A DNA stretch of 64,000 bases from Mycobacterium sp. 1554424.7 (GCF_001665295.1 NZ_LZSE01000018.1:62001-126000); one strand, 5' to 3'. Shown: positions 45,756 to 54,372, numbered from the stretch's first letter. Numbers and translations are program-made. The notes: generated by a model not told the origin, from the letters alone.

Positions 45756-46613
45756 ATGGAATCCTTTTCACTCGGTGGCTTTTCCGTTGCCCGCATCGGC
45801 TTCGGCGCAATGCAACTTCCCGGACCGAACGTGTTCGGGCCGCCGCGGGACCGCGAAGAAGCGCTGGCGGTGCTGCGGCGCGCGGTCGAACTCGGCGTCG
45901 ATCACATCGACACCGCCCAGTTCTACGGTCCCGACGTGGCCAACGAGCTAATCCGCGAGGCGCTCCATCCCTATCCGGACAACCTGGCTCTGGTGAGCAA
46001 GGTCGGCGGGCGCCGCGACGAAACCGGCGCCTGGCTGCCGGTCGACGGGCCGGCCGACTTGCGCCGCGACATCGAGACCAACCTGAGCGCCCTCGGTGTC
46101 GACCGGCTGGCCGCGGTCAACCTGAGGCTCTTCGACAGTGACGGCCCGGATCGACTGTTCGACGAGCAGCTCTCCGTCATGATCCAGGCCCGTGACGAGG
46201 GCTTGATCGCCGGGATCGGGCTGAGCAACATCAACCGTGAACACCTGCTGCACGCGCTGGAGCGCACCGAGATCGCCTGTGTGCAAAACGCTTTCAACCT
46301 CGTTGACCAAGCGTCGGCCCCGGTGCTGGAGGAATGCACGCGGCGCGGGATCGCGTTCGTTCCGTTCTTCCCGCTGGGCGCGGCCTTCGTGCGGCCGAAC
46401 CCGGTGCTGACCCACCCGCTGGTGGTCGACGCCGCGCAGCGGCTCGGGCGCACGCCCGCGCAGGTGGCGCTGGCGTGGACGCTGAGCGTGGCGCCCAATG
46501 TGCTGCTGATCCCGGGCACGTCGTCGGTGCGGCACCTGGAGGAGAACATGGAGGTCGCCGATATCGAACTCGACGACGACACCCGCGAACGGCTGAACGC
46601 GGTCGCCCGCTGA
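45756..46613 (+). CDS. Aldo/keto reductase with Arg in place of catalytic His
   Basis: A 285-residue AKR TIM barrel. Catalytic Asp and Tyr are in HIDTAQFYGP, and Lys in ALVSKVGGRR. The fourth tetrad residue, normally His (LLHxPD), is replaced: VNLRLFDSDG. NADP(H)-binding GTSSVRHLEENM is present near the C-terminus. It is the only plus-strand gene between 19.1 and 50.3 kb. Confidence 0.92.
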   Translation: MESFSLGGFSVARIGFGAMQLPGPNVFGPPRDREEALAVLRRAVELGVDHIDTAQFYGPDVANELIREALHPYPDNLALVSKVGGRRDETGAWLPVDGPADLRRDIETNLSALGVDRLAAVNLRLFDSDGPDRLFDEQLSVMIQARDEGLIAGIGLSNINREHLLHALERTEIACVQNAFNLVDQASAPVLEECTRRGIAFVPFFPLGAAFVRPNPVLTHPLVVDAAQRLGRTPAQVALAWTLSVAPNVLLIPGTSSVRHLEENMEVADIELDDDTRERLNAVAR

Positions 46614-46654
46614 TTTCGCCGAACGTGTTCTCACGGTGAGAAATTCGCGAAATC

Positions 46655-46680
46655 TGCGCCGTGGTTACACGCTCGGCGCA
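46655..46680. terminator. Possible hairpin terminator between convergent genes
   Basis: TGCGCCG (46655-46661) and CGGCGCA (46674-46680) form a 7-bp stem with a 12-nt loop, in the 77-bp gap between the convergent aldo/keto reductase and fadE23 genes. There is no U-tract. A second dyad TTCTCAC-G-GTGAGAA lies at 46628-46642. Confidence 0.35.
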
Positions 46681-46690
46681 AATTCACGGC

Positions 46691-47896
46691 CTACTTGAGT
46701 TCGGCCGACGACAGGCCGAGCAGGCGGCGCGCCACCACCAGCTGCTGGATCTGCTGGGTTCCCTCGAAGATGTCCAGGATCTTGGAGTCGCGCGCCCACT
46801 TTTCCAGCATAGACTGTTCGGAATACCCTGCGGTGCCTGCCAATTCGACGGACTTGAGCGTGACGTCGCTTGCCATCCGCCCGGCCTTGGCCTTGCTCAT
46901 CGACGCCTCTTTGGAGTTGGGGATCTTGTTGTCGGCCTGCCACGCCGCGCGCAGCGACAGCAGGTAGCTGGCCTCCCAGTCGGCCTCCATCCGCAGGAAC
47001 TCGGCCGCGGCCGCGCTTTGGGCGTGCGACGGCCTGTCGTAGGAAATATCGACCCCGGCCTCGGTGAGGATCTTGCGGATCTCCTCCAGGGCGGCGCGGC
47101 CGACCCCGATGGCCATGGCGGCGACGATCGGGCGAGTGTTGTCGAAGGTCTCCATCACCCCGGAAAAACCCTTGCCGACCTCGATTTCGGGGTTGCCCAG
47201 CAGGTTGTCCTTGGGGATGCGGACGTTGTCGAACCGGATCGCCGCGGTGTCCGACCCCTTGATGCCGAGCTTGTGCTCGAGGCGTTCGACGGTGACTCCG
47301 GGATGGTCGCGCGGCACGATGAAGGATTTGATCGCGGCGCGGCCCGCCGCCTTGTCCAGCGTGGCCCACACCACGATGTGGGTGGCGCGCGAGCCTGCGG
47401 TGACGAAGATCTTCTCGCCGTTGATGACGTACTCGTCGCCGTCGAGCTTGGCGGTGGTGGACACCGCGGCCGAGTCGGAGCCGAAGCCGGGCTCGGTGAT
47501 GGCCATCGCCGCCCACACCTTGCCCAGCCGTTCCAGCTGTTCGTCGGTGGCGACCGCGGAGATGGCGGCGTTACCCAGGCCCTGATACGGGACCGACAGC
47601 ATCATCGCGACGTCGCCCCAGCAGGCCTCCATGGTCTGCAGCAGCGCGGCCATGTTGGCGCCGTTGTGGTTTCGGTCCCGGTCCTCGTCCTCGTCGCGGA
47701 GCGCGTCGGCCCCGGCGAACGCGACCGATTCCGAAGCCCCCTCGAACAGACTGATCAGGGTGTCGAGCTCGACCGGGTAGGCGTGCTCCTTGAGGTCGTA
47801 CTTCCGCGCGATCGGCCGCATCAGCTCGGCGGCGCCCTGGTGGGTCTTGACGATCACCGACTGCAGCTTGCGGGGCAGTTCCAGATTGATTGCCAT
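46691..47896 (-). CDS. fadE23: Acyl-CoA dehydrogenase FadE23
   Basis: A 401-residue flavoenzyme, equal in length to Rv3140. Motifs are AMAITEPGFGSDSAAVSTTA, YVINGEKIFVTAGSRATHIV and the C-terminal DIFEGTQQIQQL with the catalytic Glu. The ATG at 47896 (MAINLELPRKLQSVIVKTHQ) is used in place of a frame from 47938 that would overlap the fadE24 stop. It is 28 bp downstream of fadE24 and probably works with it as a heteromeric enzyme. Confidence 0.96.
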   Translation of the reverse strand: MAINLELPRKLQSVIVKTHQGAAELMRPIARKYDLKEHAYPVELDTLISLFEGASESVAFAGADALRDEDEDRDRNHNGANMAALLQTMEACWGDVAMMLSVPYQGLGNAAISAVATDEQLERLGKVWAAMAITEPGFGSDSAAVSTTAKLDGDEYVINGEKIFVTAGSRATHIVVWATLDKAAGRAAIKSFIVPRDHPGVTVERLEHKLGIKGSDTAAIRFDNVRIPKDNLLGNPEIEVGKGFSGVMETFDNTRPIVAAMAIGVGRAALEEIRKILTEAGVDISYDRPSHAQSAAAAEFLRMEADWEASYLLSLRAAWQADNKIPNSKEASMSKAKAGRMASDVTLKSVELAGTAGYSEQSMLEKWARDSKILDIFEGTQQIQQLVVARRLLGLSSAELK

Positions 47897-47924
47897 GGTT
47901 GAACTTTCGGCTCGAGTCAAATAG

Positions 47925-49331
47925 TTAAATAACGACAACGCCTTCGGCGACGCCGATGGCCCGTAGGTCGCGGTACCAGCGCTCGACCGGGTGCTCCTTG
48001 GTGAAGCCGTGGCCGCCGAGCAGCTGCACGCCGTCCAGCCCGATCTGCATGCCCTTGTCGGCGCCGAGCCGCTTGGCCAGCGCCGCCTCCCGCGTGAACG
48101 GCAGTCCCTGCTCGGCCCGGGCGGCGCCGCGCCAGGTGATCAGCCGCAGCCCGTCCAACTCGATGGCGATGTTGGCGCACATGAAGGCCACGGCCTGACG
48201 GTGCGCGATCGGCTCGCCAAAGGCGTGGCGTTCCTTGACATATGGGACGACGTAGTCGAGCACGGCGTGCGAGGTGCCGACGGCGAGCGCGGCCCAGCCG
48301 AGCCGGGACAGCGCGATCGCTTCGGAGTAGTCGTCATCGGAGGCTTCATCCTCGCCCAGCCGGGCGCTTAGCGGCACCGACACCGACGACAGCTCGACCT
48401 GGCCCAGGGCCGCGGCGCGAATTCCCATGCTCGGATCGGCCTTGACCGTAAGGCCTTTGGCGGATGACTCGACGAGGAACAGCGCGGGCTTCCCGTCCAG
48501 CTGGGCCGCCACGACGAACAGCTCGGCGTCGGCCGCTGCCGGAACCAGCGACTTGACGCCGTCCAGCCGGTAGCCGCTGGGGGTGCGCACGGCGGTGGTC
48601 TTCAGCCGGGTGGGGTCGAACAGCGGTTGCGGTTCGGCGATCGCCACGCAGGCCTGCGGGACGTTCTCGCCGGCGAACTCGTGGAGGTAGGTGGCCTGCT
48701 GGTCGGCGCTGCCCCAGTGGGTCAGCGCCGCGGCGACGCCCCCGGGTGCCAGGATCGGCAGCGCCAGGCCCATGTCGCCGTAGGCGAGCGCCTCGGCCGC
48801 CAGCACGTTGGTGACGCTGGAGCGGTGCGCGGCGATGCCGTCGAAATCCTCGGGGATGTTGATCGCGGTGATCCCCAACTCGGCGGCCTTCGCGATCAGA
48901 TCGGGCGGGTAGGCCGCGGCTTCGTCGGCGTCGTGCGCCGCGGGCCGCAGCACCTCAGCGGCGAACTCCTCGAGGGTCTCGACGATCATCTTCTGCTCGT
49001 CGTCGGGCGTCAGGTCGAAGTAGTCCTTGCCGCTGGACTTGAGCCGGGTCGGTCCGCCGCGCAGGTTCTGCACCCGCTTGAACTGGCGGGAAGTGGCGGC
49101 GGCGGTGGAGAAGATCGTCTTGGTGCCATACCGCAGGCTCCGGTTGAGCGGGTCGCGCAGGTGGTATTTGTCCCAAAACTCCTGCCCGACGAGCGGTGTG
49201 AGCAGCGCGATCGCGATGTCGATGCCGGTCCGCTTGTGCGGTTGCAGCCCGACGCCGGTCTTGCCTCCGCGCCGTTTGCGTGGGCGGGTGGTTTTCGAAG
49301 TCTGTTTTGAACCGGAACGGGTGTCGGTCAT
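47925..49331 (-). CDS. fadE24: Acyl-CoA dehydrogenase FadE24
   Basis: A 468-residue acyl-CoA dehydrogenase-like protein, the same length as Rv3139. An N-terminal basic segment (KQTSKTTRPRKRRGGKTGVG) precedes the dehydrogenase fold with VKERHAFGEPIAHRQAVAFM and GVQLLGGHGFTKEHPVERWY. It ends soon after GVAEGVVVI. In M. tuberculosis, fadE23 and fadE24 respond to isoniazid. A perfect 24-bp palindrome lies 37-60 bp upstream of its ATG. Confidence 0.96.
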   Translation of the reverse strand: MTDTRSGSKQTSKTTRPRKRRGGKTGVGLQPHKRTGIDIAIALLTPLVGQEFWDKYHLRDPLNRSLRYGTKTIFSTAAATSRQFKRVQNLRGGPTRLKSSGKDYFDLTPDDEQKMIVETLEEFAAEVLRPAAHDADEAAAYPPDLIAKAAELGITAINIPEDFDGIAAHRSSVTNVLAAEALAYGDMGLALPILAPGGVAAALTHWGSADQQATYLHEFAGENVPQACVAIAEPQPLFDPTRLKTTAVRTPSGYRLDGVKSLVPAAADAELFVVAAQLDGKPALFLVESSAKGLTVKADPSMGIRAAALGQVELSSVSVPLSARLGEDEASDDDYSEAIALSRLGWAALAVGTSHAVLDYVVPYVKERHAFGEPIAHRQAVAFMCANIAIELDGLRLITWRGAARAEQGLPFTREAALAKRLGADKGMQIGLDGVQLLGGHGFTKEHPVERWYRDLRAIGVAEGVVVI

Positions 49332-49367
49332 GTCGGCAGCCTCTGTCGGTGGGCAATGCGGATAAAG

Positions 49368-49391
49368 CTATCTTACTCCGGAGTAAGATAG
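49368..49391. promoter_or_regulatory. Perfect 24-bp palindrome upstream of fadE24
   Basis: The half-site CTATCTTACTCC (49368-49379) is followed directly by its exact reverse complement (49380-49391). It lies in the 91-bp gap between hisN and fadE24, 37 bp before the fadE24 ATG. Length and symmetry fit a TetR-family operator controlling fadE24-fadE23. The regulator is not identified in the window. Confidence 0.85.
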
Positions 49392-49422
49392 ATGCGACGG
49401 GGTGTTAAGTAACTCACAAAGC

Positions 49423-50202
49423 CTAGGCCCGCAGGCGGGAAAGCACCTGGTCATGTAGCAGACCGTTGGTCGCCACCGCGCTGCCGGCGTGCGGGCCGGC
49501 CGTCCCGTCCAGGCCGGTGAACGCCCCACCCGCCTCGCGCACCAAGATGTCCAGCGCCGCCAGATCCCACACCGACACCTCCGGTTCGGCGGCGATGTCG
49601 ACCGCCCCCTCGGCGACCAGGCAATAGGAGAAGAAGTCGCCGTAGGCGCGCACCCGCCACACGGCATCCGTCAGCCCGACGAAGCGCTCGCGCAGGCCGC
49701 GTTGCGCCCACCCCGACAGGCTGGAGAACGACAGGCTCGCCGAATCCAGTTGCGCCACTGAGGAAACCGATAGCGATCGCGCCGGGCCGCCGTCGAGCGC
49801 GGCGAACGCGCCGCGGCCGCGCGCCGCCCACCACCGACGGTGCAGCGCCGGTGCACTCACGACGCCGACCGACGAGACGCCGTCCTCGAGCAGCGCGATC
49901 AGACTGGCCCACACGGGCACCCCGCGCACGAAGTTCTTGGTGCCGTCGATCGGATCGATGATCCATTGCCGTCCGCTAAACGTGGCGGTCCCGCCGAACT
50001 CCTCGCCGAGGATGCCGTCCTCCGGACGTTCGCGGCCCAGCACGTCGCGCAGTTCGGTTTCGACCGCGCGGTCGGCGTCGGTGACTGGGGTCAGATCGGG
50101 TTTGGTGTCGACGCGCAGGTCAAGCGCCCCGAACCGCGCGGAGGTCAGTGCGTCGGCCCGGTCGGCCAACTCGAGCGCCAGCGCCAGATCGTCCTCGGTC
50201 AT
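49423..50202 (-). CDS. hisN: Inositol-monophosphatase-family phosphatase, histidinol-phosphatase HisN-like
   Basis: A 259-residue Mg2+-dependent phosphatase. Metal ligands are in GILGEEFG (Glu67/68), [12 protein letters not shown] (Asp83, Asp86) and [10 protein letters not shown]. The syntenic M. tuberculosis Rv3137 is assigned as histidinol-phosphatase, which is separate from the main his operon. The ATG at 50202 is the last of three ATGs spaced by a 53-bp repeat, so its translation is probably coupled to two upstream mini-ORFs. pflA (Rv3138), which sits between fadE24 and hisN in M. tuberculosis, is absent here. Confidence 0.93.
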   Translation of the reverse strand: MTEDDLALALELADRADALTSARFGALDLRVDTKPDLTPVTDADRAVETELRDVLGRERPEDGILGEEFGGTATFSGRQWIIDPIDGTKNFVRGVPVWASLIALLEDGVSSVGVVSAPALHRRWWAARGRGAFAALDGGPARSLSVSSVAQLDSASLSFSSLSGWAQRGLRERFVGLTDAVWRVRAYGDFFSYCLVAEGAVDIAAEPEVSVWDLAALDILVREAGGAFTGLDGTAGPHAGSAVATNGLLHDQVLSRLRA

Positions 50203-50303
50203 TGGCGCCGCTCCTCCTCATCACTGCGTTCTGCATCGTCGCGGGCGCGGGTCATTGGCGCCGCTCCTCCTCATCACTGCGTTCTGCATCGTCGCGGGCG
50301 CGG
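50198..50303 (-). repeat. Two tandem 53-bp MIRU-type repeats at the hisN start
   Basis: Two identical 53-bp units lie at 50198-50250 and 50251-50303, followed by the first bases of a third (GTCAT). The plus-strand text contains CGCTCCTCCTCATCACTGCG, characteristic of mycobacterial interspersed repetitive units. On the minus strand each unit carries a GAGGAGGAG ribosome-binding site and ends in ATG. The unit therefore inserts between the original start and the hisN coding sequence. Confidence 0.93.
50199..50255 (-). CDS. MIRU-encoded mini-ORF 2 (18 codons), coupled to hisN
   Basis: Identical to mini-ORF 1. ATG at 50255, same 18-residue peptide. Its TGA overlaps the hisN ATG at 50202 as ATGA. 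Confidence 0.6.
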   Translation of the reverse strand: MTRARDDAERSDEEERRQ

Positions 50304-50308
50304 GTCAT
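50252..50308 (-). CDS. MIRU-encoded mini-ORF 1 (18 codons), translationally coupled
   Basis: ATG at 50308, preceded by AGGACTGCTCCC, encodes [18 protein letters not shown] and stops at TGA, which overlaps the next ATG as ATGA. The repeat length of 53 plus the 4-nt overlap gives exactly 57 nt. Function is probably only to relay ribosomes to hisN. Confidence 0.6.
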   Translation of the reverse strand: MTRARDDAERSDEEERRQ

Positions 50309-50331
50309 GGGAGCAGTCCTACCATGGCCGA

Positions 50332-50661
50332 ATGTGGGAATACGGTGTGCTGATTCTCCTCGTGGCGGTCCTGGGGGTCGCCCTTGCCCAGCGGTTCGGC
50401 CCCCGAGGCCCCCGGGGTGAGCTGGCGCACGGCACCCTGCTGGTGACCGGCGTCAGCCCGCGGCCGGACGCGACCGGCGAGCAGTATGTCACCGTCGCGG
50501 GCGTCATGAACGGACCCACGGTCAGCGAGTACGAGGTGTATCAGCGCATGGCCGTCGACGTCGACCACTGGCCGACCATGGGCCAGCTGCTCCCGGTGGT
50601 GTATTCGCCGAAGAACCCGGACAACTGGAGGTTCGCCCCGGCCCAGCCCCCGGCCGCCTAG
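50332..50661 (+). CDS. Small membrane-anchored protein of unknown function
   Basis: A 109-residue protein starting MWEYGVLILLVAVLGVALAQ, whose N-terminal helix is a signal anchor. The rest (QYVTVAGVMNGPTVSEYEVY, LPVVYSPKNPDNWRF) is a small beta-rich domain resembling DUF3592-like folds. Its ATG is only 23 bp from the divergent first ATG of the hisN unit, so the promoters must overlap the coding regions or the mRNAs are leaderless. The stop overlaps that of the convergent PPE gene by 3 bp. Confidence 0.8.
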   Translation: MWEYGVLILLVAVLGVALAQRFGPRGPRGELAHGTLLVTGVSPRPDATGEQYVTVAGVMNGPTVSEYEVYQRMAVDVDHWPTMGQLLPVVYSPKNPDNWRFAPAQPPAA

Positions 50662-51827
50662 CCTCCCGCGGGCGGGCGCGTCATCACCGTGAGCCGGGTT
50701 CCGTAGCGCGGCAGGACGCCCGAGGCCCGGGCCAACGTCCCCGCCGGCATCCCAGGCACACCCGGATACCCCGACCCGGCCAACTCGTCGGTACCCGCGA
50801 GCGTGGTCAGGCCGGCGGGCTGCAGCGCCGAGATGCTGTTGGTCGACGGCGCGGACCAGCTAGCCGGCACCGACATCGGCCCGATCGCGTTCGCGCGGGC
50901 CAGGCTCGCCGTGATCGCGTTGGGCAGGCCGCCAAGTCCCGATCCGGGCGTCCCGCCGCCGAGCCCGATGGGCCCGAGCGCGGGGGCGGGCCCCCCAAGG
51001 CCGGCCAGGTACGCCATATTCGCTTGGATGCCGAAGAGATTGGCCGTGTTGCCGCTGAGCGCGGCTGGGATCCCCGAGATGGTTCCGGTCCCCGAGATCG
51101 CCGTGTTCGCGAGCTGGATGGAGTCGAGCACGCTGATGTTGTTCCAGCTGGTGGGGCTGATTGGAATCGGGCTGAGGTTCAACAGGTTCTGCAGACCGTC
51201 GCCGATCTGTGCGGTCAACTGGTACAGCGCCTGGTACAGATCGCCGAGCGGATCGCTGGCCGCCTGGTTGGCCACCGCGTTCTGCGCGGCCACGCCGTCG
51301 GGATTCGTGTTCTGCTGCGGGGAGGCAAAGGACGCCAACCGCGAAGCCGCCGCCGAGGTGGCGGCGTAGCCGTTCATGGCGGTCGCGTCCTGGGCCCACA
51401 TCTCTGCGTACTGGGCCTCGGTGGCCGCGATCGCCGCCGTGTTCTGGCCGAAGAAGTTCGTCGCTATCAGCGCCAGCAATTGGGCCCGGTTGGCCGCGAT
51501 CACCGGTGGGGGCACCGTCATGGCGAACGCCTGGTCAAACGCCGCCGCGGCCGCTCTGGCCTGCATGGCGGTCTGCTTGGTCTGCTGGGCGGTCGCGGTC
51601 AGCCACTGCACGTACGGTGTCGCGGCGGCGGTCATCGACTCCGACGCCGGGCCCCGCCAGTGCAACGTGGTCAGGCCCGAGACCACCGATTCGTACGACT
51701 CGGCGGTGGTGCCCAATTCGGCGGACAGGGAGTCCCAGCTTCCCGCCGCTGCCAACAGCGACCCTGAACCCGGGCCGCTGTATATTCTGGCGGAATTGAA
51801 TTCGGGCGGAAAAAAGGCGTAATCCAT
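50658..51827 (-). CDS. PPE family protein, SVP subfamily (PPE51-like)
   Basis: A 389-residue PPE protein. The PPE motif is in MDYAFFPPEFNSARIYSGPG, with a W-x-G turn in LHWRGPAS. The C-terminal part contains the SVP motif region IGPMSVPASWS. Synteny with Rv3136 (PPE51, a nutrient-uptake-linked outer membrane protein in M. tuberculosis) and similar length (380) support the assignment. No PE partner is seen next to it; PPE50 is absent. Confidence 0.92.
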   Translation of the reverse strand: MDYAFFPPEFNSARIYSGPGSGSLLAAAGSWDSLSAELGTTAESYESVVSGLTTLHWRGPASESMTAAATPYVQWLTATAQQTKQTAMQARAAAAAFDQAFAMTVPPPVIAANRAQLLALIATNFFGQNTAAIAATEAQYAEMWAQDATAMNGYAATSAAASRLASFASPQQNTNPDGVAAQNAVANQAASDPLGDLYQALYQLTAQIGDGLQNLLNLSPIPISPTSWNNISVLDSIQLANTAISGTGTISGIPAALSGNTANLFGIQANMAYLAGLGGPAPALGPIGLGGGTPGSGLGGLPNAITASLARANAIGPMSVPASWSAPSTNSISALQPAGLTTLAGTDELAGSGYPGVPGMPAGTLARASGVLPRYGTRLTVMTRPPAGG

Positions 51828-52192
51828 TGTCAGATCTCCCTTATGGGTGTGCCTGGTGAACTGTGCCGAGCCCGATTCGGCACCTTGTCCGCCACCGCCG
51901 CGACGGCGGTGGTCATAAAAATGTAGGCGCCACTGCCCGTTTGTACTGGAGTTTTAGGGCCAAAAGGCAAGTGCGTCAGGCGATCATGTATCGACCGCCG
52001 ATACTTGAGAATCGCCGAATTCGTTTATGCGGCGCAGCATCGCCACGAAGGGGACCGTCCGGGCCCGCATTACTAGGGACCAATGGCCCCCATTTGTAGA
52101 CCCAATGCCCCTGGGTGGGGTGGGCTGCGCGTCAATAGCGTCGGTGGGACGGACCCATGATTCGGCCGTTCCGACCAGCGCAGGAGACCGCG
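51828..52192. other. Intergenic region between PPE51-like gene and decayed DosR locus
   Basis: This 365-bp divergent gap holds the promoter of the PPE gene near 51828-51900 and a DosR-box candidate at 52073-52092. No other ORF with coding character was seen. Confidence 0.5.
52073..52092 (+). promoter_or_regulatory. Candidate DosR (DevR) box
   Basis: CTAGGGACCAATGGCCCCCA keeps the GGGAC core, the central W-W and the CCC half of the DosR consensus TTSGGGACTWWAGTCCCSAA, with correct 14-bp spacing (GGGACCAATGGCCC). It lies 101 bp upstream of the universal-stress remnant, as in the M. tuberculosis Rv3134c-dosR promoter. Confidence 0.6.
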
Positions 52193-52330
52193 ATGCTTCA
52201 GCCAGCCCCGACGGTCGTCGTGGGTGTCGACGGATCGAAAACGGCCACCGACGCGCGCGCTTGTCACGACCTGTGCGGCGCGCACAACGCCGGAAGTTCC
52301 GTTCTCGCCACGCGTTCGAGCAACTTGTAG
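52193..52330 (+). pseudogene. Remnant of a DosR-regulon universal stress protein (Rv3134c-like)
   Basis: A 45-codon ORF starts at the ATG at 52193 with AGGAG 6 nt upstream. It reads [20 protein letters not shown], the first strand and nucleotide loop of a universal stress protein, then [14 protein letters not shown] and [11 protein letters not shown] before a stop. A full protein would have about 270 residues. The tail SSVLATR looks like the C-terminal strand (CSVLVVR-type), so a large internal deletion is likely. It sits 47 bp before the dosR-like frame, as Rv3134c does before dosR. Confidence 0.7.
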
Positions 52331-52340
52331 TGGCCTGCGG

Positions 52341-53015
52341 GTGGGGACTCGTTCGGGCTCCGGAGGAGCGGCGTTAAGGGTCTTTTTGGTCGACGATCAC
52401 GAGGTGGTGCGCCGCGGCCTGGTCGATCTGCTTGGGGCAGACCCCGAGCTTGACTGCGTCGGCGAGGCCGGATCGGTCGCCGAAGCGATGAACACGATCC
52501 CCGCGATCGGACCGGACGTCGCGGTGCTCGACGACTGGTTGCCCGACGGCAACGGCATCGAGCTGTGCCGCGAGCTGTTGTCCTGCATGCTGGATCTGCG
52601 CTGCTTGATCCTGACGTCGTCCACCTCGGACGAGGCGATGCTGAACGCGATCCTGGCCGGTGCGAGCGGCTATGTGGTCAAAGACATCAAGGGAATGGAA
52701 TTGGCTTGTGCCATCAAGGATGTGGGCGCCGGACGCTCGCTGCTCGACACTCACGCCGCGGCCACGATGATGGCCAGGCTGAGGTGGATCATCGAGAACA
52801 GTGACGGGGTGTGGGCCTTCAACGACCGCGAACGAGCGTTGTTGGGATTGCTCGGCGACGGCCTGACCAACAAGCAAATCGCCGATCGGACACTGCTCGC
52901 CGAAGACGTCGTGAAGAACCACGTGTCGCGCTTGCTACTGAAATTGGGCGTGTCCCGCCAGCCGTATCCGCTTTACCGCCAATGGTTTTCGAGGCGCCCG
53001 ATCAGCCGTGGCTGA
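52341..53015 (+). CDS. Degenerate DosR/DevR-like response regulator
   Basis: The receiver domain is very close to M. tuberculosis DosR as I recall it ([20 protein letters not shown], phosphoacceptor Asp54 in [30 protein letters not shown]). However, the codons aligned with the DosR start are GCG-TTA-AGG, so no ATG/GTG remains there; upstream in-frame starts are GTG 52341 or ATG 52224. In the DNA-binding helix Lys179 is Asp ([13 protein letters not shown]); Lys182 and Asn183 remain. After KLGV the tail ([20 protein letters not shown]) no longer matches, consistent with a frameshift near 52955-52965. No DosS gene follows. It may be a pseudogene. Confidence 0.7.
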   Translation: MGTRSGSGGAALRVFLVDDHEVVRRGLVDLLGADPELDCVGEAGSVAEAMNTIPAIGPDVAVLDDWLPDGNGIELCRELLSCMLDLRCLILTSSTSDEAMLNAILAGASGYVVKDIKGMELACAIKDVGAGRSLLDTHAAATMMARLRWIIENSDGVWAFNDRERALLGLLGDGLTNKQIADRTLLAEDVVKNHVSRLLLKLGVSRQPYPLYRQWFSRRPISRG

Positions 53016-54372
53016 TGCGCAGCATCTCGGCCACGCTCGGCAGTTTGACGCGGGGACGACCGTGGGGCTCGCCGGCCGCCCGCTCGTGGCGGTCGATGAC
53101 CTCCCAGTGCGCCGACGTCACCAGTTTCGGCTGCCGGGACGACAGCCAATCGGCCAGCTTGTCGGCGTGGTCGTCGGGGAAGTCCGCGAGCGCGCCCTGT
53201 TGTTCAGAGCCGGCCAGGTCACCCAGCAGCGTGTCGACGGTGTCCTGGGAGTCCTTCTTGTTGGTACCGATCACACCGGTCGGGCCGCGCTTGATCCACC
53301 CGACGACGTACTCGTTGCGGCTGCCGTCCACGCGGCCGTCGGTGTTGGGGATCGTCGCGGTCTTGTCGTCGAATGGCAGCCCCGCCGTGGGCATGCCGCG
53401 ATATCCGACAGACCGCACGACCAGCTGGGCCGGCAGCTCCTCACGCTCGCCGGTGTCCTTGGCCGTCACCCGCCCGTTTTCGTCGCTGACCAGTTCGTTG
53501 CGGCCGAGCACGATGCTCTCGACCTTGCCGTCGCCCTTGATCTCGATCGGTGAGGTCAGAAAGCGGAAGACGATCCGACGATGGCCGGGCCGCGGCGCGC
53601 GCGCTGCGTAGTCGCGAAACACCTTGATGTTCTGCTTGGTCGTCTTGCCCGCCGCGGCCGCGTCGTCGTCGCTGATGCCTTCCAGCTGCGCCGGGTCGAC
53701 GATCACGTCGACCCCCTCGAGATCCACCAGCTCGCGCAACTCCAGCGTGGTGAACGCCGTCTGCAGCGGGCCCCGCCGGCCGACGACCACCACCTCCTCG
53801 ACGCCGCACGGGCGCAGCGAATCCAGCGCATGGTCGGCGATGTCGGTCCGGGCGAGCTCGTCGGGGTGGGTGACCAGGATGCGGGCGACGTCCAGCGCGA
53901 CGTTGCCGTTGCCGATGACCACGGCCCGGGCACCCGACAGATCCGGGGTCGCCTGCTCGAAGTGGGGGTGCGCGTTGTACCAGCCCACGAATTCGACGGC
54001 GGCCATGCTACCCGGCAGGTCCTCGCCCGGGATCTTCAACGACCGGTCCGATTGGGCCCCGATGGCATAGATCACGGCGTGATAGCGCTCGGCGAGTTCG
54101 GCGGCGCTCACGTGCTCGCCGACGACGACGTTGCCGAAGAAGCGGAGCCGCGGGTCCTCGGCGGTCTTTTCGAATTGCTTGCTGATCGACTTGATCTTCG
54201 GGTGGTCGGGCGCGACGCCGGAGCGAACGAGCCCCCAGGGCGTCGGCAGCATCTCGAGTACGTCGACGGCCACGTCGAAGTGCTCCGACGCGTCGGCGGC
54301 CTTCAGCAAGGACGCGGCGGCGAAGAAACCCGACGGCCCGGAGCCGACGATAGCGACGTGATATGGACGCAT
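53002..54372 (-). CDS. fprA: NADPH:ferredoxin (adrenodoxin-type) reductase FprA
   Basis: A 456-residue flavoprotein, equal in length to Rv3106. The FAD-binding motif is [14 protein letters not shown] (about 7-20), NADP-binding [16 protein letters not shown] and [14 protein letters not shown]. The signature [20 protein letters not shown] is typical of adrenodoxin reductases. It feeds electrons to ferredoxins and P450s. Its 3' end overlaps the dosR-like 3' end by 14 bp, so a deletion junction may lie there. Confidence 0.97.
   Translation of the reverse strand: MRPYHVAIVGSGPSGFFAAASLLKAADASEHFDVAVDVLEMLPTPWGLVRSGVAPDHPKIKSISKQFEKTAEDPRLRFFGNVVVGEHVSAAELAERYHAVIYAIGAQSDRSLKIPGEDLPGSMAAVEFVGWYNAHPHFEQATPDLSGARAVVIGNGNVALDVARILVTHPDELARTDIADHALDSLRPCGVEEVVVVGRRGPLQTAFTTLELRELVDLEGVDVIVDPAQLEGISDDDAAAAGKTTKQNIKVFRDYAARAPRPGHRRIVFRFLTSPIEIKGDGKVESIVLGRNELVSDENGRVTAKDTGEREELPAQLVVRSVGYRGMPTAGLPFDDKTATIPNTDGRVDGSRNEYVVGWIKRGPTGVIGTNKKDSQDTVDTLLGDLAGSEQQGALADFPDDHADKLADWLSSRQPKLVTSAHWEVIDRHERAAGEPHGRPRVKLPSVAEMLRISHG

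Noticed and set aside
52041-52070. Second DosR box at GGGACCGTCCGGGCCC
   Set aside because: The half-sites are 2 bp too far apart for the DosR consensus, and the match is probably a GC-rich coincidence.
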